DNA of 64,000 nucleotides from assembly GCA_937775295.1 (NCBI GenBank), contig CALKBZ010000006.1, forward strand, positions 62,001-126,000. Reading direction: 5' to 3'. Positions 28,701 to 35,674 of the stretch are shown one piece after another. The position numbers and the translations under genes are program-made. The notes beneath the pieces are model-generated. The model saw only the letters and a list, made by a program, of their open reading frames with translations. It had not been told where the DNA came from and searched no databases. Source of the DNA: an uncultured Opitutales bacterium. GTDB taxonomy: Bacteria; Verrucomicrobiota; Verrucomicrobiia; Opitutales; Coraliomargaritaceae. Every line of letters begins with the position of its first letter. Positions within the stretch are counted from its first letter, which is position 1.

Positions 28701-29387
28701 GAGCAACAGATTGCTCGTGGTGCGTTAAATATACCGGACGGTGTGAGCTATCGATTTACCGGCAGTTATGAGAATCAAGTGCGTTCGGAGAAGCGCTTGC
28801 TAGTGGTGCTTCCGATTGCGTTGTTTGCGATTTGGTTGATTCTCTATTTCCAGTTCAAGCGCGTTTCGACCACGCTGTTGGTATTCTCCGGCATCGCTTT
28901 TGCATGGTCGGGCGGATTCATTTTGCTGTGGCTGTATGGGCAGTCCTGGTTCTTGAATTTTGATCTGTTTGGAACTAACCTGCGCACGCTATTTCAGATG
29001 GGCACAATCAATTTGAGCGTAGCGGTCTGGGTGGGGTTCCTCGCGTTGTTCGGTATTGCGACGGATAACGGCGTGATCGTCTGCACCTACCTGCAACAGC
29101 GTTTTAAGGAAAAGCCCCCAGGGACGATTGAGGCTATTCGAGCAGCGACGGTCGAAGCCGGGGAGCGTCGGGTGCGCCCGGCGATGATAACTAGTGTGAC
29201 CACGATTCTCGCACTGCTGCCAGTGCTCACTTCGACCGGGCGCGGTGCCGATATCATGGTGCCGATGGCGATCCCATCCTTCGGCGGCATGTGCTTGGCA
29301 TTGTTAACGATCTTTGTGGTGCCCGTACTTTACTGCGGGCTGGCTGAGATAAGCCTAGCAATAAAACATCTGTCCGATACCAAATAA
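25722..29387 (+). CDS. CusA/CzcA-type heavy-metal RND efflux pump
   Basis: A 1,221-residue proton-driven inner-membrane transporter that exports heavy metals through the adaptor and outer-membrane channel encoded upstream. The start is ATG 25722 (MSNNSFNP), overlapping the adaptor gene by 8 bp; the frame is open further upstream but only into that gene. The proton-relay aspartate is visible in the TM4 region GIAIAIGTIVDMGVVLIENI. Substrate-site methionines may lie in SLDEGSFLFMPSTMP. It is about 170 residues longer than E. coli CusA. Part of the excess is an insert after TM6 with two extra hydrophobic segments (RFFLCLFVALMTSVFLAN and VVFLIGGLLGGVHLFI). The metal is inferred as Cu/Ag from the adaptor. 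Confidence 0.93.
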   Translation: MSNNSFNPINSLIRFCLENKLVVVLFTTVLILWGLMVAPFDWEFKNLPRDPVPVDAIPDIGENQQIVFTEWMGRSPQDIEDQITYPLTTALLGLPQVKTVRSYSMFGFSSIYIIFKEEAEFYWTRSRILEKLNSLSIGTLPEGVSPKLGPDATGLGQVFWYTLEGMDADGQPTGGWDLDEIRSAQDWYVRYALQGVDGVAEVASIGGYVKEYQVDVDPAALRAYGIALHEVFDAVRGSNRDVGARTIEINRVEYVIRGLGFIKSLDDLRKTVITQRDNVPITLEQIAVIQFGPALRRGALDKAGAEAVGGVVVTRYGENPLAVIQRVKTKIAEIESGMPKKTLEDGTVSQLKLVPFYDRTGLIRETLGTLEDAVRQQILVTIIVVVVMLLHLRSASLISGVLPLSVLFAFVAMKLFGVDANVVALSGIAIAIGTIVDMGVVLIENILKHLDEASGEEDRLEVVYRACTEVSGAVVTAVLTTVVSFLPILTMEAAEGKLFQPLAYTKTFALIGSIVVVLTVVPSLAHWFLATKRQQRTQKKATETGSIGKAFRFFLCLFVALMTSVFLANDWQPFGPERDFSNLSFVVFLIGGLLGGVHLFIKYYAWMLAYLLRVKLVFLSLCSLFVLFGLMVWLGVGSLTGWMPQFVKASKPYVAMNHAVPGLGKEFMPSLDEGSFLFMPSTMPHASIGEVMDVMRKQDMAINAIPEVELAVGKLGRVESPLDPAPISMIETIISYKSEYITDADGHELTFAYDRDKRAFVRDAVGELIADEDGRPFRQWRDEIKTPDDIWDSIIAAAAIPGTTSAPKLQPIATRLVMLQSGMRAPMGLKVYGPDLETLDAVALDFEVLLKQVPSIKSGAVLADRIVGKPYLEIDIDRDAIARHGIKISMVQDVIEVAIGGKPVTQTVEGRERYTVRVRYMRELRDSIESIEGVLVASPQGTQIPLRELATINYVRGPQMIKSEDTFLVGYVIFDKRDGYAEVEVVEQAQAFIEQQIARGALNIPDGVSYRFTGSYENQVRSEKRLLVVLPIALFAIWLILYFQFKRVSTTLLVFSGIAFAWSGGFILLWLYGQSWFLNFDLFGTNLRTLFQMGTINLSVAVWVGFLALFGIATDNGVIVCTYLQQRFKEKPPGTIEAIRAATVEAGERRVRPAMITSVTTILALLPVLTSTGRGADIMVPMAIPSFGGMCLALLTIFVVPVLYCGLAEISLAIKHLSDTK

Positions 29388-29448
29388 TAACTAATTCTAC
29401 ATCTCAAATCCCTCGAGAAGCCGTGAGCCTCCAAGCCTTTGCAAACAA

Positions 29449-29475
29449 AGCCAGAGATCTTCTTTTCGTCTGGCT
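29449..29475 (-). terminator. Weak minus-strand terminator
   Basis: The arms AGCCAGA and TCTGGCT form a hairpin and, on the minus strand, are followed by TTTGTTTG. It lies 50 bp past the small minus-strand gene at 29526-29720 and may end it. Confidence 0.35.
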
Positions 29476-29525
29476 TCGGACTTATCGCTGCAGTTGGCCT
29501 AGTCTCTGGCTTCTTCAGCGTCGTC

Positions 29526-29720
29526 TCACTGCTTCGCTTCTTTTTCGTTCTTCTTTGATTTGATGGCGTCAGGATCGGAGCCGTGCTTGTCGGATTGATT
29601 TTGAGCCGTTCTTTGTTTGTCAGGCTTCCCCGCGTCATCCTGTTTTACCGCGTTTAGGCTGAAGGTGAAAGTCAATAGGCTGAGGGCGATGAGGATTATG
29701 TGTTTCAATGGTAGGTGCAA
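29526..29720 (-). CDS. Small exported Lys-rich protein (hypothetical)
   Basis: A 64-codon frame starting at ATG 29720 with a convincing signal peptide (residues 5-24, LKHIILIALSLLTFTFSLNA) and a mature part rich in Lys, Asp, Gln and Asn (KQDDAGKPDKQRTAQNQSDK). It is convergent with the efflux operon. I do not recognise the family. A weak terminator-like hairpin follows. The rest of 29388-29810 holds nothing I can support. Confidence 0.45.
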   Translation of the reverse strand: MHLPLKHIILIALSLLTFTFSLNAVKQDDAGKPDKQRTAQNQSDKHGSDPDAIKSKKNEKEAKQ

Positions 29721-29810
29721 AATAACGTTTTTAAAGAATCATAAGTGTTTTAGCTTAGCTAAATATTCGTGCTGCTACGTGGTGGACATCGCCCGAAGAC
29801 TTCTTATTAA

Positions 29811-30902
29811 ATGATGGCTATGAAATTGCAGCGCGCAGCAATAACGATGTTGATCGTTTTTTTGACCTTTTATTTGCTCTATTTGGGGCAGGCCCTGTTG
29901 CTGCCCCTCGTGATTGCTGGAGCGGTCGCCTACCTGATCAATATTTTAGCACATACAATTTGTCGGCTGCGTATCGGTCGTGTGTCGCTGCCTCGGCCGA
30001 TAGCCATGATTGTGGCGATTGCAGTGATCTTAGCTTCGTTGAGTTTAGTGGTTCAATTGATCACGGTAAATATCGCCAGTGTGATCAAAGTTGCACCCCT
30101 CTATCAGCAGAATTTGGAGGGTTTAATTTATAAAGGGTATGAGCTATTCGGGGTTCAGGAGGCACCTAATATTAAAGAGATCTTTGCTCAGATCAATTTG
30201 AGTAGTTATTTACAGGATATTGGGGGCACTGTGCGCTCGTTGCTCAGTCGGACTGGAATCATTATTTTGTATTTGATCTTCCTTTTGTTAGAGCAGCGCA
30301 CATTTACTGCAAAAATGCATGGACTGGTTCGAGATCCGGATCGTCTCGAAGAGGTCTTAGAGCTGATTGAAAAGATTCGTTCAGATATCCGCTCCTATAT
30401 CGGGATTAAAGTCCTTACTAGTGCGGCGACAGGATTGTTAAGCTATTCGGTCTTAAGCCTCGTCGGAGTCGATTTTGCGAGCTTTTGGGCGGTTCTTATC
30501 TTTTTCCTTAATTTCATCCCGACGATAGGGTCAATCGTCGCGACTGCGTTTCCGTCGGTCTTGGCTTTGGTGCAGTTTGATACGCTCGGCCCCTTTGTGA
30601 TCACAGCCTCGGTATTAACGGGCTTACAATTCTGTATCGGTAGTCTTTTGGAGCCGCGGTTGATGGGTAACCGATTGAATCTAAGTCCGATCGTTATTCT
30701 GCTGTCGCTTGGCCTGTGGGGCTCGGTCTGGGGGATTCCGGGCATGTTTTTGTGCGTGCCAATCACTGTGATTATGGTGATTATCTTCTCCTATTTCCCA
30801 GAGACACGACCTGCGGCTATTCTGCTGTCGGGCACGGGGGAGTTAAGTGTTGGCCCTCGGCGTGGCGATACTGCTGCCAAGAAACAAGGGGCGTCGAATT
30901 AG
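29811..30902 (+). CDS. AI-2E family transporter (PerM/YdiK type)
   Basis: A 363-residue inner-membrane protein with about eight hydrophobic segments. It begins with the paired N-terminal helices (MLIVFLTFYLLYLGQALLLP) and includes the periplasmic-loop region and the C-terminal family block FWAVLIFFLNFIPTIGSIVAT and WGIPGMFLCVPITVIMVII. The family includes AI-2 exporters and Na+/H+ antiporter-like members, so the substrate is open. ATG 29811 is followed by another ATG two codons later. It ends in a short charged tail. Confidence 0.9.
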   Translation: MMAMKLQRAAITMLIVFLTFYLLYLGQALLLPLVIAGAVAYLINILAHTICRLRIGRVSLPRPIAMIVAIAVILASLSLVVQLITVNIASVIKVAPLYQQNLEGLIYKGYELFGVQEAPNIKEIFAQINLSSYLQDIGGTVRSLLSRTGIIILYLIFLLLEQRTFTAKMHGLVRDPDRLEEVLELIEKIRSDIRSYIGIKVLTSAATGLLSYSVLSLVGVDFASFWAVLIFFLNFIPTIGSIVATAFPSVLALVQFDTLGPFVITASVLTGLQFCIGSLLEPRLMGNRLNLSPIVILLSLGLWGSVWGIPGMFLCVPITVIMVIIFSYFPETRPAAILLSGTGELSVGPRRGDTAAKKQGASN

Positions 30903-31065
30903 TTGCCTTAATCAGGCGCACATCTGGCCAATCGCTTTTAAGTCTGCATCTGACATGCCGCGCACCGCGGCCCTAGTTGTGGGCGTGTGGCTATTGGTAC
31001 TGAATTGCTACAGGAGTTTGCTGGCTTTAGGGCGCTGCGGTCGGATTCTTTGCGTGGGAGGTCGT

Positions 31066-31272
31066 TTACCAGCGCTGATAAGCGAGGTGGTCATCGAATA
31101 TTAGGTCGATTTCGAGCATTTTCCGGGTTTCTTGGCTGCAGGGCGGGTGGATGATATCTTTTGCGCGCCGCAACTGCACCATCTCCCAGAGCTGGCGCAG
31201 TTGCGGCGTTCCAGCGAGTGGACTTTGAGTAAGTATTGAAAGTCGGAGCACTGGCGCAGCGTCTCGGCACAC
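31066..31272 (-). pseudogene. Possible protein-gene remnant
   Basis: The frame ends with coding-like sequence (QLRQLWEMVQLRRAKDIIHP and later MLEIDLIFDDHLAYQRW). The sequence just upstream reads better in another frame (ETLRQCSDFQYLLKVHSLER), suggesting a frameshift near 31215. I do not recognise the family. The 5' end cannot be found. Confidence 0.35.
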
Positions 31273-31458
31273 GAATTCTATCGGTGATCCGTTCGAATGC
31301 TACTGATCCAGCGGCGAACTCGATTTATGCGCGGACAAGGCTGCGATGTGGTGTGGTTTAATCGGATTGCAACTACCTCTGTGATATATTTTCGGCCAAC
31401 TCGCTGTTGGCGGGTAGTTTGAAACACAACGGGGTTAGGTCTACATAAGTGCTGGAAA

Positions 31459-31635
31459 ATGGGCCAGTTTGTGTTGCTTGGAGCACTGGTTTTACGCAGT
31501 CGATTACGGAAATATCGATGTATCGCACCAGCTTCGGTGGTTCGAGAGGTATTGAATGATCGGCCTGGCGCGCATGTGTACCAAAAAGATGCCATCGTTG
31601 ATTTGTCTGTGTTGCCGTCTAGGTCCTTCAGTTAA
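31459..31635 (+). CDS. Short hypothetical frame
   Basis: A 58-codon frame (MGQFVLLGALVLRSRLRKYR at the N-terminus) with a hydrophobic start and a basic middle. It has no recognised family and no clear ribosome-binding site. It could be a remnant or chance. Confidence 0.25.
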   Translation: MGQFVLLGALVLRSRLRKYRCIAPASVVREVLNDRPGAHVYQKDAIVDLSVLPSRSFS

Positions 31636-31809
31636 AGGGATCAGGCGAATGTGTGCCTGATTGGCTTGATGTTCGGCAGATCAACTAAGCTTTCTTGATT
31701 CTTTTGTGTAATAATGTTCGCACGATTTAATTTAAACTGTAACCTTCTTAGATTACTTTTTTATATGGCTCGTGCATGAGTCGATTAATGACTAATAAAC
31801 TTATTATAT

Positions 31810-33258
31810 ATGTTTCTACCAAAAATCATTCAAGGTGGCATGGGTGCCGGAGTTTCTGATTGGAGACTCGCAAATTCGGTGTCTTCTGTTGGGCAGCTCG
31901 GAGTGGTCTCCGGGACAGCGTTGGACACAGTACTGGTTCGTCGTTTACAACATGGAGATGTGGGGGGCCACATGCGTCGTGGATTGGCTGCGTTTCCAGT
32001 GCCAGCCGTTGCAGAGCGTATTTTAGCGCGTTATTTTAAGGCTGAAGCCGAGCAAGACGAAAAGCCAGCCAGGCTGATCCCGGGCTTCCGTATCGATCCC
32101 ACTGCAAATGTCGTCGATTTGACGATAGCGGCCAACTTCGTCGAGGTCTTCCTCGCTAAGGAAGGGCATCAAGGCCACGTTGGTGTGAATTTCCTTGAAA
32201 AGATTCAGATGCCGAATCTAACCTCTATGTTTGGCGCCATGCTTGCAGGCGTGGACAACGTCCTGATGGGCGCGGGAATTCCACGCACCATTCCGGGTAT
32301 TTTGGATGCCTTATCTGAGTGGAAACCAGTCGAAATGCGAATCAATGTCGAAGATGCCGACAAAGAAGATGCGTATTTCAGTCGCTTTGATCCACTCGAA
32401 TGGATCCGTTCGCACCTACCTGATATCGAGTTGCCGAAGCTGAAACGCCCCGACTTCTTTCCGATCATTTCCTCCAATGTCTTGGCGCTTACTTTAGCGA
32501 AGAAATCGACTGGTAAAGTCAATGGTTTCATCGTCGAGCGTCATGTTGCGGGTGGTCATAATGCACCGCCACGCGGAGGAATGAAGCTGGATGAGAAGAA
32601 TGAGCCAATTTACGGCGTAAAGGACGAAGCAAATTTGGAGCAACTCAGTAAAATGGGGATTCCTTTCTGGCTCGCTGGTGGTGGTTCTTCCGAGACCGGT
32701 CTTAAAGACGCCTTGGCAGCTGGTGCTGCGGGTATTCAAGTCGGCACTGCCTTTGCTTATAGTAATGAGTCGGGCTTCGCGTTCTCAATCAAGAAACGCG
32801 TGTTAGAGAAAGTGAAAACGGGTGAGGTCAAGATTTTTACTGATGCCCGTGGCTCGCCAACTGGCTTCCCGTTTAAGGTTGTAAATCTCGAAGGTACGAT
32901 CTTCGAAGAGAAGGTATATAAATCTCGTAAGCGTATCTGCGACCTCTGCTATTTGCGCCATCCTTACAAGAAGGCAGACGCGACGGTCGGCTATCGTTGC
33001 CCGTCCGAGCCGGTGAAGGATTACCTGAAGAAAGGTGGTAAGGAAGAAGACACTGTCGGTCGTAAATGTCTCTGCAATGGTCTGATTGCTGCGATCGGTA
33101 TGCCGCAGAAGTACAAAGATGGAGGTGTTGAGCCAGCAATTGTAACGAGTGGTGACGATGTCACTAAGTTGGGTCGTTTTGTAAATTGGGACACCTTGAG
33201 CTATTCATCACATGATGTGATCGACGAGTTATTGAGTCAGATTGCACCGGTTCAATAA
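31810..33258 (+). CDS. Nitronate monooxygenase / 2-nitropropane dioxygenase-like flavoprotein
   Basis: A 482-residue TIM-barrel FMN enzyme of the NMO/FabK-like family. The N-terminal IIQGGMGAGVSDWRLANSVS matches the family FMN-binding start. The central motif VERHVAGGHNAPPRGG and the phosphate-binding region FWLAGGGSSE and AGAAGIQVGTAFAYSNES are clear. It is longer than classic nitronate monooxygenases (about 350) because of a C-terminal Cys-containing region (CDLCYLRHPY, YRCPSEP, GRKCLCNG). Those six cysteines may hold an Fe-S cluster or a zinc. The substrate is not predictable; nitronate oxidation or enoyl reduction are options. The start has an A/T-rich leader without Shine-Dalgarno, and a strong terminator follows. 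Confidence 0.88.
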   Translation: MFLPKIIQGGMGAGVSDWRLANSVSSVGQLGVVSGTALDTVLVRRLQHGDVGGHMRRGLAAFPVPAVAERILARYFKAEAEQDEKPARLIPGFRIDPTANVVDLTIAANFVEVFLAKEGHQGHVGVNFLEKIQMPNLTSMFGAMLAGVDNVLMGAGIPRTIPGILDALSEWKPVEMRINVEDADKEDAYFSRFDPLEWIRSHLPDIELPKLKRPDFFPIISSNVLALTLAKKSTGKVNGFIVERHVAGGHNAPPRGGMKLDEKNEPIYGVKDEANLEQLSKMGIPFWLAGGGSSETGLKDALAAGAAGIQVGTAFAYSNESGFAFSIKKRVLEKVKTGEVKIFTDARGSPTGFPFKVVNLEGTIFEEKVYKSRKRICDLCYLRHPYKKADATVGYRCPSEPVKDYLKKGGKEEDTVGRKCLCNGLIAAIGMPQKYKDGGVEPAIVTSGDDVTKLGRFVNWDTLSYSSHDVIDELLSQIAPVQ

Positions 33259-33283
33259 AGTCGGCTATCACCACAATAACTTT

Positions 33284-33317
33284 AAAAGGGGAGGCATTGT
33301 ATGCCTCCTCTTTTTTT
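33284..33317 (+). terminator. Rho-independent terminator of the flavoprotein gene
   Basis: The stem AGGGGAGGCAT / ATGCCTCCTCT around the loop TGT ends in T7. It lies 26 bp past the stop. Confidence 0.93.
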
Positions 33318-33590
33318 GTGCTCTGCAAGGGCGACCTCCGTGCTGTCCACGAATATTTGAAATGCGATAACTTGTTAACGATCAAAGTCGATCTACTGTG
33401 ATGAGTGCTGGGGAGGTTGTTAACAGAATCAAGTCTGTTGAGTGGTGCCGCGGACTCCTCGCAGAGCTCCTGTTCGCTCTGGTATGTCTAGTTGCCAATC
33501 GCCGTAGTTAGTGGTCTCGCCAGCAAGTGACGATGAATTTGGCTAACGCGGTAATCACGCAGGTGAACCCTCGTATCACGACCTCCGCAC
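33318..33590. other. Intergenic stretch without a supported gene
   Basis: No open frame with coding character and no hairpin of note is visible between the terminator and the deoC stop. Two GTTAAC-centred words (TTGTTAAC near 33371 and 33416) are present, but their number is too small to mean anything. Confidence 0.5.
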
Positions 33591-34289
33591 CTAGTAATTA
33601 TTATTGTCGCTCGCTTTGAAGCGCTGGCCGTTGAGCTCTGCGAGTAGCTCACGGGCGGCCGAGACGCCGAGGCGATCAGCGCCAGCTTCGATCAGCGCTA
33701 GTGCATTGCTGAGTGTACGGATGCCGCCACTGGCTTTAATTTTGATCGATCCCTTGCGGTTGTCGGCGAAGAGTTTGATATCTTCAATAGTTGCTCCGCC
33801 TGAGCCAAAGCCGGTCGAGGTCTTAATGAAATCGGCACCAGCCTTTTCACAGATTGCTAGTGCGGTTAATTTCTGTGCCTCATTTAAATAGCAAGCCTCA
33901 ACGATGACCTTGGTTACTAGCTTAGATTCGCGAGCGACTACGCAAAGGCGGACGATTTCTTCGGTTACGATAGTTTTATCGCCAGCCCGTAGTGCGGCAT
34001 AGTTCATTACGATATCGACCTCGTTAGCACCATTGGCCTTGGCGTGTATGATCTCCTCGCGCTTTGACTCCAAGCTTGAGCGCCCATGTGGAAAGCCGAT
34101 TACGGTGCACACTTTTGCCTTGGAGTTATATAAGATGTCGGAGCAAATCGAGACACTGCTGGGATAGATGCAAACCGATGCGTATCCAGCGAGTGCAGCC
34201 TCATCACTGAGGGCACAAATTTCACCATCACTGGCGTCAAGTTTTAGATTTGTAGCATCAAGTGTGGCTGCGAAGTCTGAAGCATTCAT
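33591..34289 (-). CDS. deoC: Deoxyribose-phosphate aldolase
   Basis: A 232-residue class I aldolase converting 2-deoxyribose 5-phosphate to glyceraldehyde 3-phosphate and acetaldehyde in nucleoside catabolism. The Schiff-base lysine is in ADFIKTSTGFG, the second catalytic lysine in SIKIKASGGIRT, and the catalytic aspartate region is NEVDIVMNY. The length and both termini fit the family. The start is ATG 34289. It lies divergent to a purine nucleoside phosphorylase gene about 370 bp away, which supplies related sugar phosphates. Confidence 0.95.
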   Translation of the reverse strand: MNASDFAATLDATNLKLDASDGEICALSDEAALAGYASVCIYPSSVSICSDILYNSKAKVCTVIGFPHGRSSLESKREEIIHAKANGANEVDIVMNYAALRAGDKTIVTEEIVRLCVVARESKLVTKVIVEACYLNEAQKLTALAICEKAGADFIKTSTGFGSGGATIEDIKLFADNRKGSIKIKASGGIRTLSNALALIEAGADRLGVSAARELLAELNGQRFKASDNNNY

Positions 34290-34378
34290 GAGTAGTTTTG
34301 AATAAGGGAGTTGTTAGCGAGCATCTGCATGGATGTATGAATTCCAAGTTATATCTGCGTTGAACTCATCTGGATTGG

Positions 34379-34648
34379 ATGTATGCTGTGATCTTCCATA
34401 TGCTGATCCCTCAAGAAATTATTGCAATGAAACGAGTCTACCGCGCGGTGAGTCGTGCTCAGATGAAGCTATTGGTGACTGGAATGGTGCATGGAGTAGT
34501 GTCTGGTGGATTTCGGGACTATCAAGTCAGTGCGTTAGTCGTTGGCGCGGTGGTGCATTTATCAGCGGTGGGGCGTCGTGCGATCACTTATTCGGCTCAA
34601 CCAGTTGCCTGTTCGAATGTGATTATCGATCAAATGTCTGAGTCTTAA
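34379..34648 (+). CDS. Short hypothetical protein between deoC and purine nucleoside phosphorylase
   Basis: An 89-codon frame starting at ATG 34379; the ATG at 34427 (MKRVYRAVSRAQMKLLVTGM) is an alternative start. The protein is mildly hydrophobic and basic, with no recognised domain. Its stop is 13 bp before the purine nucleoside phosphorylase start, so it may be a leader gene of that transcript. A competing overlapping frame (34333-34641) exists and neither is proven. Besides this, 34290-34660 shows only A/T-rich, promoter-like sequence. Confidence 0.35.
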   Translation: MYAVIFHMLIPQEIIAMKRVYRAVSRAQMKLLVTGMVHGVVSGGFRDYQVSALVVGAVVHLSAVGRRAITYSAQPVACSNVIIDQMSES

Positions 34649-34660
34649 CCAGTTAACTTT

Positions 34661-35458
34661 ATGAAGCTACCTAAACTACCGACTGAAATCACTGATTTTA
34701 AACCAGAAATCGGCTTAATCCTAGGCTCGGGGCTGGGATTTTTTGCCGATGATCGGATTGAAATCGTTGGGCATCTGCCGTATGCTGAGATCGAAGGCTT
34801 CCCAGTCTCAACAGTGCCCGGGCATGTTGGACAATTTGTTTTCGGATATGTGGATGGCCGTCGGGTGATTTGCATGCAGGGTCGCTTTCATTTTTATGAG
34901 GGTTATCGGATGGATCAGTTAACTTTACCGGTTCGAATGATGTATGAACTCGGCGTAAAGACCCTGTTTGTGACAAATGCAGCAGGCGGGATCAATCCCA
35001 GCTATGTGCCAGGCGATTTCATGTTGATTCATGATCATATTAATTTTCTGGGCACCAATCCGCTGATAGGCGCGGTTGTTGATGTGGGCGTACGCTTTCC
35101 GGATATGACGGAGGTATACGACAAAGCTTTACGCCAAAAAATCCGTGAATGGGCGCAAAGCCAAAGCATACGATTACAGGAAGGCATCTATCTCGCTACC
35201 ACCGGGCCTAGCTTTGAAACACCCGCAGAGATTCGTGCTTTCGCAACTTTAGGGGCTGATGCGGTCGGCATGTCGACTGTGCCAGAAGCGATCGTTGCAC
35301 GCCAATTAGGAATTCGTGTGATCGGACTTTCCTGTATCACCAACGCGGCGGCCGGAATATCCTCGGGCCCGCTCTCCCATGAGGAGGTGGCTGAGACGGC
35401 AGGTGGTGTGCACCTAGAATTTGCTGCCTTACTCGCCGCTGCGATTGCTCTATCTTAA
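34661..35458 (+). CDS. Purine nucleoside phosphorylase
   Basis: A 265-residue class-II (trimeric) purine nucleoside phosphorylase that splits inosine/guanosine, and their deoxy forms, to base and sugar 1-phosphate. Phosphate-site and purine-site motifs are visible: ILGSGLGFF near residue 22, MQGRFHFYEGY, FVTNAAGGINPSYVPGDF, HINFLGTNP, and the purine-binding region ADAVGMSTVPEAIVAR with ITNAAAG. The length is normal. The start is ATG 34661. Together with deoC and the adenosine deaminase gene it forms part of a salvage set. Confidence 0.94.
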   Translation: MKLPKLPTEITDFKPEIGLILGSGLGFFADDRIEIVGHLPYAEIEGFPVSTVPGHVGQFVFGYVDGRRVICMQGRFHFYEGYRMDQLTLPVRMMYELGVKTLFVTNAAGGINPSYVPGDFMLIHDHINFLGTNPLIGAVVDVGVRFPDMTEVYDKALRQKIREWAQSQSIRLQEGIYLATTGPSFETPAEIRAFATLGADAVGMSTVPEAIVARQLGIRVIGLSCITNAAAGISSGPLSHEEVAETAGGVHLEFAALLAAAIALS

Positions 35459-35535
35459 CTCACTTTAAGAGATTTATCTTCTAACGACTAAATTCAGTCA
35501 CCATCCTCTCCGCAAGATTACCTAATAATCTTGCG

Positions 35536-35575
35536 CGATCGAGCGCCGCCGCAAACCATGTTTGACGCTCGATCG
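35536..35575. repeat. Perfect 10-bp inverted repeat
   Basis: CGATCGAGCG (35536-35545) and CGCTCGATCG (35566-35575) face each other across 20 bases, followed 30 bp later by a terminator-like hairpin. It lies between the convergent purine nucleoside phosphorylase and mutL genes. Confidence 0.7.
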
Positions 35576-35606
35576 TGGAGCGCTGCTGCAGGTGAGCCAG
35601 GGATTG

Positions 35607-35632
35607 ATCCGCCACACGGGCGGCGGATTTTT
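35607..35632 (+). terminator. Rho-independent terminator of the purine nucleoside phosphorylase gene
   Basis: The stem ATCCGCC/GGCGGAT (35607-35613, 35622-35628) with an eight-base loop runs into T5. It lies about 150 bp past the stop. Confidence 0.6.
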
Positions 35633-35674
35633 CACCAGTGTTCGCAATTGAGCCGTGTCGCTGCGATCGCAAAG

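Larger units (their letters stand above)
30903..31809. other. Gene-poor stretch with decayed coding fragments
   Basis: About 900 bp without a convincing intact gene. It holds a minus-strand frame at 31066-31272 and a plus-strand frame at 31459-31635, each annotated separately at low confidence. The 130 bp before the next gene are A/T-rich and probably carry its promoter. Confidence 0.6.

Noticed and set aside
31278-31595. Minus-strand frame of 105 codons (rich in Arg, Thr and Pro)
   Set aside because: Its composition is typical of the antisense of other sequence; no domain, no start signal and a low-quality N-terminus.
33360-33430. Two TTGTTAAC words as a possible origin or DnaA-box region
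   Set aside because: They do not match the DnaA box TTATCCACA, and two copies are too few.
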